Shown here: in pieces, positions 10,562-21,044 of the stretch
Numbering within the stretch: the stretch's first letter is position 1
How the letters are laid out: the number at the start of each line of letters is the position of its first letter
The notes under the pieces: generated by a model
The model's database searches: none
What the model saw: only the letters and a program-made list of their open reading frames with translations
Told to the model about the DNA's origin: nothing
Assembly: GCA_016713525.1 (NCBI GenBank)
Contig: JADJOZ010000033.1
Location: 62,001 to 126,000, forward strand
Length of the DNA: 64,000 bases
Source of the DNA: Bacteroidota bacterium
Lineage (GTDB): Bacteria > Bacteroidota > Bacteroidia > AKYH767-A > OLB10
Direction of reading: 5' to 3'
Position numbers and translations under genes: made by a program

Positions 10562-10766
10562 AGGAATTTAGTTTTTTTAATAGTATTGTTATAAATGTAT
10601 TTACCTGGGTTGTGGCAGTCGAGAATTACATTTTCTGAATTTAATTTATGTGAAGGAATCTGTCAGCTCTATTATTCCACCCCCAAAATCCTTCAAAAAT
10701 CCGAATCATCAAATCTGGCGAAGTACTGATCGAAGCCGGTTTCGGGAATTCGCACATGTTGAGTGC

Positions 10767-13459
10767 TCACTCCTTCACAAACCTTCCCCGCTCAATTCCT
10801 TTTCCTCCATCGAGTTGTACAAAATAAATGCCTGATGAAAAAGATGAAATGTCAATCTGGTGTTTAGTAGAATTGCTGCCAAGTGATTTTGTAAGAAGCG
10901 TACGACCGGCAACATCTGTGACGGTTAATATACAACCTGAAGCCATTAACGTGCGTGTCTCGATGGTTAACGTGGAGTTGGCGGGGTTGGGGTAGAGGAG
11001 GAGATTACCGGAGGTAGTGATTTCAGATAAAGACGTTGGCAACACAATTTGCGTATAGGCGGTGTTCGTTAGGATGGGATCATTGAAATCAAAATAGATG
11101 GCTGCATTGTTTGTGATGGAATCTCCTGCAACTAAATTTGATTTCGGCTGAATGCGGTAACGGACAAACCCATGACTTTGTGGTTCGTTTATGTTGCTAT
11201 CGGGAAGCAAAATGTTATTGAACATAAATTTCATATTCCGCTCCCACGGAAGCCAACTTAGATTTACAGGATGCGAAGAAGCCACAAATTCAAAAGAGCT
11301 TAAATCAAGCATTGTGGTATCGATGAGGTTGAGTATTTTAACAGTGAAAGCTGTATCATTTCCGGTATTCTGAAAACGAATTAGATATTCTAAGAATGGC
11401 GGATTGGGAAATTGCGTAGACAAGAGTGTATCTTCATCAACCACTATATCATTCGGATCATAACTTCCGGTAGTATATAATTCCCAATAACTTTGATTGC
11501 ATAGCAAATTGGCATCTCCAGCGATAGGTTCAATACGTACACCGGAATTTATTAATGTTCCTATGGGCAAACCAATATTTACATTCACAGTAATTAAAAT
11601 TTGTCCAGATTGAAAAGGCGCCAGCGGACCAAAATTCCAAACCAGCGAATCTAAAGTAACACTGGTTGCAACGGGACTTGCACTAACAAAACTCACATCA
11701 TTATCAGGAAAGAAGATCACTGTTGGATTTAAAGTTGTAGTACCAATGTTGGAATAATTAACCATGTAACTTGCATTGAATCCTGAACGAAACGGCCCAA
11801 GTGGAGTAATATTCACACACAAATCATTGAACACTCCGGCAGGCTGCAGTGCAAAATCATTGAGGCTGTCGGTTTGTTGGATTCCTGTAAAAGTGGCGTT
11901 ATGGGAAGCAGGAACAGCTGTGTAGTAGTTAATCAAATCTGGTGCAACTGTATAATTTCCGGGATTCAAAACAGAAACATTGTAATTTCCATTTTGCTCG
12001 GAGAATCCAAAACGCCCTGTATTACTTTCAACAATTTTTTTGCTTGAAACAGGTAATTCACCGACATCGATCGTATTGTTACTGTTTGCATCGAAAAACA
12101 TATTGCCTCTAATCAAATTATAGTTATCGGTTATTTTGATAACCCAGAAATCAGTACCTCCATTAGTGGTTTCTGTTTTATCACCAGAAATATTTGAAGA
12201 ACTTAGTCCACCTAAAATAAAGCCACCACCACTGATTTGTTCTATAGAATAAATTCCATCAACGTACTTACCCCCAATGGTATTTTGCCATTGTATAATA
12301 CCCAAACTATCTGTTTTTACAATCCAATAATCAGAATTAACGGTAGAACTAATTCTATTTTCCGTTTTATCGCCTGACAAGTTTGAAGCTGAAAAACCTC
12401 CCAAAACATACCCTCTATCTGAAGTATGAGAAATGGTATAAAGCTCATCAGTATTATGTCCACCGATAGTATTTTGCCATTGAATATTTCCTATACTATC
12501 AGTTTTAACGATCCAGAAATCATAACCACCATTGCTATTTTCGGTTTTATCACCGGAAATGTTAGAAGTACTCGTTCCACCCAAAATATACCCTCCATCA
12601 GAAGTTTGCTCAACAGAATAAAGATACTCAAAACTACTTCCGCCAATAGTATTTTGCCATTGAATATTTCCTAAACTATCTGTTTTTACAATCCAGAAAT
12701 CTGGTTTACCCAGAGCTCCAATGCTATTTTCAGTTTTATCTCCTGAAATATTGGAATTAGAAAACCCACCCATAATATACCCACCATCGCTTGTTTGTTC
12801 AATTGAATGCAATTCATCTTTGTCATTTCCTCCAATGGTTTGTTGCCATTGAATGGTCCCAAGATTGTTTGTTTTTACGATCCAATAATCGTACCCGCCA
12901 ATGCTGTTTTTTGATTTATCACCTGAAATATTGGAATCGGAGTTTCCTCCTAAAATATACCCTCCATCTGAAGTTTGCGAGATGGAATATAAGTAGTCAG
13001 TGCCATTTCCACCGATTGTATTCTGCCATTGAATCAAACCTAAACTATCTGTTTTTATGATCCAATAATCATGAATACCATTGCTATTTTCGGTTTTATC
13101 TCCAGAAACGTCAGAAGAACTGCGTCCGCCTAGTATATATCCTCCGTCTGACGTTGGACTAATTGAGTAAAGTTCATCATCACCGCTTCCTCCAATAGTA
13201 TTTTGCCATTGAATATTCCCTAAACTATCTGTTTTCACAATCCAATAATCATAACTTCCATTGCTGTTTTCGGTTTTATCCCCAGAACTATTGGACTCTG
13301 AATATCCCCCTAAAATAAAACCTCCATCTTTGGTTTGGGTAATGGAACGAAGAATATCAGCACCACTCCCCCAATAGTATTTTGCCACTCAATCTCCTGA
13401 GAAAAGGAAAGAAAGGGTAGTAAGAAGCAGGCGAAAAGAGTTGAGAGGTATTTTTTCAT
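10767..13459 (-). CDS. Propeller paralog A: seven-repeat T9SS surface protein
   Basis: A signal peptide (MKKYLSTLFACFLLPFLSFS) starts at 13459. Seven 60-residue repeats follow, each with GGYILGG, SGDKTEN, DYWIVKTDSLG and IQWQNTIGG motifs, most easily read as a seven-bladed beta-propeller. Next come a prealbumin-like linker (FFDANSNNTIDVGE), a DUF11-like beta domain, and a DUF7619-type domain (DPNDIVVDEDT, EYLIRFQNTGNDTAFTV, AIYFDFNDPILTNTA). The end is a type A sorting domain (LLLYPNPANSTLTIE, GIYFVQLD, RGRFVKE). The only break is at 13368-13372, where five C (plus strand) replace the six seen in paralogs C and F, so the frame is lost just after the signal peptide. The protein is predicted to be exported by T9SS to the surface. 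Ligand unknown. Confidence 0.88.
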
Positions 13460-13480
13460 GGGGAAAGGTGAATGGTTGAA

Positions 13481-13513
13481 TAAATGTATAAATTAATTGT
13501 GGATGTAATCCAA
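13481..13513 (-). promoter_or_regulatory. Promoter of propeller paralog A
   Basis: On the minus strand TTGG (complement of 13510-13513) and TACATTTA (complement of 13481-13488) form a Bacteroidota -33/-7 pair about 20 bases upstream of the ATG at 13459. The same arrangement precedes paralogs B and C. Confidence 0.5.
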
Positions 13514-13557
13514 TAGTTCTAAATGCATACTGGTGTTTATTGTATTTGCGCTCACTT

Positions 13558-16232
13558 TCACTCCTTCACAAACCTGCCCCGCTCAATTCCTTTTCCTCCA
13601 TCGAATTGAACGAAATATATTCCTGATGTAAAGGATGAAATGTCGATTTGGTGTTTGGTAGAACTACCATCAAGTGATTTTGTAAGCAATGTACGACCGG
13701 CAACATCAGTGATTATTAGTTTACTACCTGAAGTCATTAATTTGCTTGTCTCGATGTTTAATGTTGAGTTGGCGGGATTGGGATAGAGAAGTAGATTACC
13801 GGATGAAATTATTTCCTGAATGGAAGTTGGTAACAAAATGTGTGTTGTGGCAGTGTTCGTTAGGATAGGATCATTGAAATCGAAGTAGATGGCTGCATTG
13901 TTTGTGATGGAATCTCCTGCAATTAAATTTGATTTTGGCTGAATACGGTAACGGACAAACCCATGACTTTGTGGTTCATTAACAGCGCTATCAGGAAGCA
14001 AAATATTATTGAACATGAATTGCATATTCCGTTCCCAAGGAAGCCAGCTTAGATTGACCGGATGCGAAGAAGCGACAAATTCAAAAGAACTTAAATCAAG
14101 TTTTGTGGTATCAATGAGGTTGAGTATTTTGACAGTAAATGCCGTATCATTTCCGGTATTCTGAAAACGAATGAGATATTCTAAGAATGGCGGATTGGGA
14201 AACTGCGTAGACAAGAGTGTATCTTCATCAACTACTATATCATTCGGATCATAACTTCCGGTAGTATACACTTCCCAGTAACTTTGATTGCAAATCGTAT
14301 TAGCATCTCCTGCGATAGGCTCAATGCGCACACCGGAATTAATTAATGTTCCAATGGGCACGCCAATATTTACATTCACAGTAATTAAAATTTGTCCAGA
14401 CTGAAAAGGCGCCAGCGGACCAAAATTCCAGACCAAAGAATCTAAAGTAACACTACTTGCAGCTGGAGTTGCACTTGCAAAACTCACATCGTTATCAGGA
14501 AAGAAGATCACCGTTGGATTTAGCGTTGTCGTCCCTACATTGGAATAATTAACCATATAGCTTGCATTGAATCCCGAACGAAACGGTCCGAGCGGAGTAA
14601 TCTTCACACACAAATCATTGAATACTCCTGCAGGCTGAAAAGCAAAATCATTTAGACTGTCGGTTTGTTGAATTCCTGTAAAAACAGCGTTATGGGAAGC
14701 GGGAACAGCTGTGTAGTAGTTAATTAAATCTGGAGTAACGGAATAGCTTCCAGCATTCAAGACAGAAACGGTGTAATTACCAATTTGCTCTGTAAAACAA
14801 AATCGTCCAGTACTACTTTCTGTAATCTTTTTATTGATGACAGGTATTTCACCGGATCTTGTGAACCATTGCTATTGGCATCAAAAAAAAATTTGCCTGA
14901 AATTAAATTATAATGATTTGTTATTTTTACAATCCAGTAATCATAATCACCATTACTATTTTCTGTTTTATCACCAGAAATGTTGGAATTGGATTCTACT
15001 CCACAAGTGTACCCACCGTCATAAGTTTGCACAATAGCGGCAATGTCCTCACTATTTACTCCTCCAATGGTATTTTGCCACTCAAGAACTCCAAAACTAT
15101 TTGTTTTTACAATCCAACAATCGCGACTACCAATAACATTTTCAGTTCTATCACCAGAAATGTTGGAAGCGCTAAATCCTCCCATAATATAACCCCCATC
15201 AGCCGTTTGAGCAATGGAGTTAAGCCAATCATCTCCAGAACCCCCTAAGGTATTTTGCCATTGAATAATTCCTAAACTGTCAGTTTTTACTATCCAATAA
15301 TCCTCACTCCCATGACTATTTTCAGTTTTATCAACCGAAATATTGGAATTTGAAAATCCACCCAAAATATAACCTCCATCTGCAGTTTGGGCTAGGGAAC
15401 GCAGTTCTTCAAATCCACTTCCCCCAATGGTGTTTTCCCATTGAATCACTCCTAAACTATTTGTTTTTACAATCCAATAATCAACTGGGCCATTTCTGTT
15501 TTCGGTTTTATCGCCTGAAATGTTTGATCGGCTCGAGCCTCCTAAAATATAGCCTCCATCCGCAGTTTGGGCAATGGAATTAAGATCTTCAGAATCACTC
15601 CCACCAATTGTCTTTTGCCATTGGATGGCTCCCAAGCTGTCTGTTTTAACTATCCAATAATCATTTATGCCGTTGGTATTTTCTGTTTTATCTCCTGAAA
15701 TATCAGACCAGGAATTTCCTGCTAAAATATACCCACCATCAGAAGTTTGGGAATGTGAATTAAGTTGATCACTTTCATTGCCACCAATGGTATTTTGCCA
15801 CTCTATGATGCCTAAAGAATCCGTTTTTACAATCCAGTAGTCAAAGGTGCCAATGAAATTTTCGGTTTTATCGCCTGAAATGTTGGAACTGGATTTCCCC
15901 CCCAAAATATACCCACCATCTGAAGTTTGGATGACTGACTGAAGCAAATCCTCACCACTTCCTCCGATAGTATTTTGCCATTGAATATTTCCTAAACTAT
16001 CTGTTTTTACAATCCAGTAATCCTTTAAGCCGTTGCTATTTTCGGTTTTATCACCTGAAATGTTGGATGAAGAGTAACCTCCCAAAATAAAACCTCCATC
16101 TGAAGTTTGGGCAATGGAATTAAATTGTTCACTTTCATTGCCACCAATGGTATTTTGCCACTCAATTTCCTGGGCAATGGAAAGAAATTGCAGGAGGAAA
16201 GAGGCAATAAGGGTTAAGAGTAGCTTTTTCAT
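13558..16232 (-). CDS. Propeller paralog B: seven-repeat T9SS surface protein, one frameshift
   Basis: It has the same plan as paralog A. The signal peptide MKKLLLTLIASFLLQFLSIA starts at 16232, followed by seven 60-residue propeller repeats, the FFDANSNGSQD linker, the DUF11-like and DUF7619-type domains, and the T9SS sorting domain ending RGRFVKE at 13558. The frame breaks near 14855 in the linker: paralogs read GGTATTTCACCGACATC or similar, and here one base is missing (CACCGGATC). Upstream and downstream parts are otherwise complete, so an intact protein of about 890 residues is expected if the base is restored. Its first-repeat IGG codons lack the poly-G tract found in A, C, E and F. Confidence 0.88.
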
Positions 16233-16253
16233 AGGGAAAGTGGTATTGTTGAG

Positions 16254-16284
16254 TAAATGTATAATTAATTATGATGCAAACCAA
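16254..16284 (-). promoter_or_regulatory. Promoter of propeller paralog B
   Basis: On the minus strand TTGGTTTG (complement of 16277-16284) and TACATTTA (complement of 16254-16261) fit the -33/-7 pair and lie about 22 bases upstream of the ATG at 16232. The sequence is conserved upstream of paralog C. Confidence 0.55.
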
Positions 16285-16318
16285 TAGTTTTCAATGTGTA
16301 GTGTTATTTTTTGTGTTT

Positions 16319-16492
16319 GCGCTTGAATTTACTCATTTTGGTCTCCAAGCGCTTATATTTAAATATTTGCGCCTACTTTTCAATATATGAATAGTTGATT
16401 CAATTTTTGCGCTTACTTTAACAAAAAAATAGAATAATGCGCCTTATTGTGAAATAATGCGCTTATATTTACACAAAATAAAATGAATGCGC
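16319..16492 (+). repeat. Seven phased TGCGCYTA-type words upstream of the Fic gene
   Basis: GCGC occurs at 16319, 16349, 16369, 16409, 16439, 16459 and 16489. The steps are 30, 20, 40, 30, 20 and 30 bases, all multiples of ten. Most copies read TTTGCGCTTACTTT or AATGCGCTTATATTT in the same orientation, and the last overlaps the Fic start codon. This looks like an operator array on one face of the helix, but no cognate regulator is proven. Confidence 0.7.
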
Positions 16493-18146
16493 TAGATTCA
16501 AAAAACGAATTTTTTAAAAACAAAAGTTGTTCAAGTCTACATCTTTGGATGTATAATATTGTTAATCAACCAATTATAAGTATAATGCTTCAATTAGGAA
16601 TAGAAATAAACGATTCTTTCGAAGGCATGGCGGCACCGGCATCGGGTCATATAGTAGGCTATGCAGCAATAGTTAAGTCTCTTGGCTTAAGAGTACCCTC
16701 GCCTCAAATCATTTCACTAATTACCCACGCTTCAAGCAGATCCGAAATCGGATCCTGGTTATTGTTCCCCAAAGCGTATCATCCGACAGAAATAGCCGGA
16801 GAAACTTTTGAGGTAGCACTTTATAAACAATTGGTATTCGCTATAAAATATGAGGGCATAAATCTTCTTGTATTTAGTCAATTGGCAAAATGGCTTAATA
16901 AAGATCAAATAGAAAAATTAGTTTCCATTGAACCAACCGGTCAGTACTCCAGAAAAATCTGGTTTATATTGGAATGGATAACCGGAGAAAAAACAGAAAG
17001 GGCACCGGATTTATCAAAAGAAGTTATGTTAAACTTGTTGATGAGACGCTGCAATATAGTGTGGAGGGTGAAAAATCACCAAGGCACATGATCATAAATA
17101 ATCTTCCAGGTAACAGGAATTTTTGTCCTATGGTGAGAAGGACGGAATTACTAATTGCATACGAAAATGAGCAATTGGAAGAAAAGAAAAGGGACTATCT
17201 CAGCGGCGTGACTAAAGAAATCATTCAGCGAACATCAGCCTTTTTATTATTAAAAGATTCTAAAGCATCATTCACCATTGAAGGTGAAAGTCCCAAGAGT
17301 ACCAGGGCAGCAAGATGGGGGAAAGCTATTGGTCAAGCCGGGACGCATGAATTGACAAAGGAGGAGTTAAACAGATTACAACAAATAGTAATTGAAGATA
17401 GTCGGTTTGTTGATATGGGCTTTAGAAAGCAAGGAGGATTTATTGGTGAGCATGAAAGAAGCACGGGCGAACCAATTCCAAATCACATTTCAGCAAAGTG
17501 GGAAGATTTAGACGAATTAACAAATGGACTTATAGAAGCAAATCACCTGATGCTAAATGATGACATTAATGCAGTGATAGCAGCAGCATCCATTGCATTT
17601 GGATTTGTTTTCATACATCCTTTCGAAGATGGAAATGGAAGAATCCATCGTTATCTTATCCATCACATTTTAGCAAAGAAGGGGTTTGCAAACAACAACA
17701 TAATTTTTCCGGTTTCTTCATCAATTCTTGATCACATAGATAATTACAGAAAAGTATTAGAGAGTTATTCGCAGCCATTGCTTGATTTTATAGAATGGGA
17801 GGAAACCCATGATCATAATGTAAGTGTTTTAAATGATACAAAAGATTATTACAGGTATTTTGATGCCACCAGACAAGCAGAATTTCTGTTTTATTGTGTG
17901 AAAGACACCGTTGAAAATGTAATTCCAAACGAGGTTCAATACTTAAAAAGATATGATACATTTAAAGCATTTCTGGAAAACACTTTTGAAATGCCAGATA
18001 ACAAAGTTTCTTTGCTGGTAAGATTTTTGGAACAGAATAAAGGTTCGTTGTCAAAAATAAAAAGAGAGAAAACGTTTTCGATATTTACAAACGACGAAGT
18101 GAAACAAATTGAGGGTACTTATAAAAATATCTTTGAGCGGGAATAA
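16483..18146 (+). CDS. Fic-domain protein AMP-transferase (class II, N-terminal inhibitory helix), one frameshift
   Basis: The family transfers AMP (or another phosphate-containing group) from a nucleotide to a hydroxyl on a target protein. The Fic core motif HPFEDGNGRIHR is complete at 17616-17651. The inhibitory motif SFTIEG (17268-17285, pattern S-x-x-x-E-G) lies before the Fic core, so this is the self-inhibited class II type with no separate antitoxin. The N-terminal 170 residues are a separate helical domain, and the C-terminal 80 residues look like a winged-helix extension that might bind DNA (inference). The frame changes near 17005 within AAAGGGC; joining gives about 554 residues. 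Start 16483 is tentative; in-frame Met codons at 16549 and 16588 are alternatives. It sits alone between propeller paralogs B and C on the opposite strand. Confidence 0.87.
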
Positions 18147-18273
18147 ATTTTTCCTGGAATGAACATATAGCAAACTAATTGAGTAAGGTATTTTACCTAC
18201 CCAATCCAAAATCAAAGAAACTGGTTATGCCTGTTTTACCCAAGCTTTCAAATGAATTGTGAACAGTATACAC

Positions 18274-20947
18274 TCACTCCTTCACAAACCTGCCCCGCTC
18301 AATTCCTTTTAATCCGTCGAGTTGAACGAAATATATTCCTGATGAAAAAGATGAAATGTCGATTTGGTGTTTGGTAACGTTACCATCATGCGTCTTGGAT
18401 AGTAGCGTGCGACCGGCAACATCTGTAACTGTTAATTTACTACCTGATGCCATTAACGTGCGTGTCTCGATGGTTAATGATGAGTTGGCGGGTTGGGGTA
18501 GAAGAGTAGATTACCGGATGAAATTATTTCCTGAATGGAAGTTGGTAACACAATTTGTGTTGTGGCGGTGTTTGTGAGAATGGGATCATTGAAATCAAAA
18601 TAGATGGCTGCATTGTTTGATGGTGGAATCGCCTGCAATTAAATTTGATTTTGGCTGAATGCGGTAACGGACAAACCCATGACTTTTGGTTCGTTTGTAG
18701 CACTATCGGGAAGTAAAATATTGTTAAACATAAACTGCATATTCCTTTCCCATGGAAGCCAGGTTATATTTACCGGATGCGAAGAAGTCACAAATTCAAA
18801 AGTGCTTAAGTCGAGTTTATTGGTATCGATGAGGTTGAGTATTTTAACAGTAAATGCTGTATCATTTCCGGTATTCTGAAAACGGATGAGATATTCTAAG
18901 AATGGTGGATTGGGAAACTGGTAGACAAAAGTGTATCTTCATCAACTACTATATCATTCGGATCATAACTTCCGATAGTAAACACTTCCCAGTAACTTTG
19001 ATTGCAAATCGTATTAGCATCTCCTGCGATAGGCTCAATGCGCACACCGGAATTTATTAATGTCCCAATTGGTATACCAATATTTACATTCACAGTAATT
19101 AAAATTTGTTCCGACTGAAAAGGTGCCAGCGGACCAAAATTCCAGACAATAGAATCTAAAGTAACACTACTTGCAACAGGATTTGCACTAACAAAACTCA
19201 CATCGTTATCAGGAAAGAAAATCACTGTTGGATTTAGCGTTGTTGTACCGACATTCGAATAAGTGACCATATAACTTGCATTAAACCCGGAACGAAATAA
19301 TCCGAGTGGAGTAATCTTCACACACAAATCATTGAACACTCCGGCAGGCTGCAAAGCAAAATCATTGAGACTGTCGGTTTGTTGGATTCCTGTGAAAGTG
19401 GCATTGTGCGTTGCAGGAACAGCATTGTAGTAATTTATTAAATCTGGAGCAACGGAATAATTTCCGGGATTCAAAACAGAAACGGTGTAATTACCATATT
19501 GCTCTGAAAAGCTAAAACGGCTTGTACTACTTTCTGTAATTTTTTTATTAATTAGAGGTAACTCTCCGACATCTTGTGTACCATTACTATTTGTATCGAT
19601 AAATAATTTACCATTTATTAAATTGTATTTATCAGTAATTTTTACAATCCAGTAATCCAAACCTCCATTGGTGTTTTCTGTTTTATCGCCTGATATATTT
19701 GATGAGGAACTCACTCCCAAAATATATTCTCCATCTGTAGTTTGGGCAAGGGAATAGAGAACATCTGGATTGCCTCCTCCAATGTTATTCTGCCACAGAA
19801 TTACTCCAATACTATCAGTTTTTACAATCCAGAAATCCCATCCGCCATTAGAATTTTCGGTTTTATCACCTGAAATGTTGGAACTACTCCATCCTCCCAA
19901 AAAATACCCTAAATCTGAAGTTTGAACAATGGAATAAAGTTTATCATTGTTACTTCCACCAATGGTGTTTTGCCATTGAATGGCACCTAAACTATCTGTT
20001 TTTACAATCCAATAATCATAATCACCCTTGCAGTTTTCGGTTTTATCTCCTGAAATGCTGGATTCGCTCCAACCACCCAAAATGTACCCTCCTTCGCTTG
20101 TTTGTTGAATGGAAGTCAATTCGTCCCAATCATCCCCTCCAATAGTATTTTGCCATAGAATAGTTCCTAAGCTATCTGTTTTCACAATCCAGAAATCAAT
20201 AAACCCATTACTATTTTCAGATTTATCTCCTGAAATGTCAGAAGCTGAGTATCCACCCAAAATATACCCCCCATCCGATGATTGAGCAATGGAATGAAGC
20301 CCATCACCACCATTCCCACCAATGGTATTTTGCCATTGAATGACACCTATGCTGTCTGTTTTTACAATCCAATAATCCCAGTCCCCGTTGCTATTTTCGG
20401 TTTTATCACTTGAAATATTTGAATTGCTCATTCCACCTAGAATGTACCCTCCGTCTGTAGTTTGAGCAATTGAATTAAGTCGGTCTTCTCCGCTTCCTCC
20501 TATAGTATTCTGCCATTCAATGTTCCCTAAGCTATCTATTTTTACAATCCAATAATCCCAGTCCCCGTTGCAATTTTCGGTTTTATCACTTGAAATGTTT
20601 GAATTGCTCCATCCACCTAAAATATACCCTCCTACAGTAGTTTGAGCTATAGATAAATTACGATCAGAACCACTACCACCAATGGTATTCTGCCATTGAA
20701 TAACTCCTAAACTATCTGTTTTAACGATCCAATAATCATCATTTCCAAGTTGGTTTTCTGTTTTATCGCCTGAAATGTTGGAAATACTCCATCCTCCCAA
20801 AATATACCCCCTATCGGAAGTTGGCATAATAGCATTTAATTCATCATAGTTGCTCCCCCCAATGGTATTCTGCCACTCAATTACCTGAGAATTGGATAGA
20901 ATTGGCAGCAGGAAAGAAGAAAATAGGATTAGGAGGTATTTTTTCAT
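18274..20947 (-). CDS. Propeller paralog C: seven-repeat T9SS surface protein, several frameshifts near the 3' end
   Basis: The signal peptide MKKYLLILFSSFLLPILSNS starts at 20947; a farther upstream in-frame Met at 21010 would overlap the promoter and is unlikely. Seven repeats, the linker (FIDTNSNGTQDVGE) and the DUF11-like domain are in one frame down to 18896. The DUF7619-type domain and sorting domain continue in other frames to a stop at 18274 (RGRFVKE). Indels against the paralogs lie near 18920, 18685, 18615 and 18500. The IGGS codons after the signal contain the six-G form. Surface exposure by T9SS is inferred from the family. Confidence 0.83.
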
Positions 20948-20968
20948 GAGGAAAGGGTAATTGTTGAG

Positions 20969-21000
20969 TAAATGTATAATTAATTGTGGATGCAAACCAA
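20969..21000 (-). promoter_or_regulatory. Promoter of propeller paralog C
   Basis: On the minus strand TTGGTTTG (complement of 20993-21000) and TACATTTA (complement of 20969-20976) match the element before paralog B base for base, 22 bases upstream of the ATG at 20947. Confidence 0.55.
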
Positions 21001-21044
21001 TAGTTTTCAATGTGAAATATTATATTTTGTATTTGCGCTCACTT

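Noticed and set aside
10562..10766. Small gene between the L,D-transpeptidase and paralog A
   Set aside because: The short plus-strand frame overlaps the 3' end of paralog A and shows no start signal or recognisable content.
12426..13060. Plus-strand frames within propeller paralog A (and similar ones in B-F)
   Set aside because: They recur only because the antisense strand of the protein repeats is open; no signal, family or start site support.
16319..16492. GCGC words as CRISPR-like or iteron origin
   Set aside because: Spacing varies (20-40 bases), words are too short, and no replication protein gene is near.
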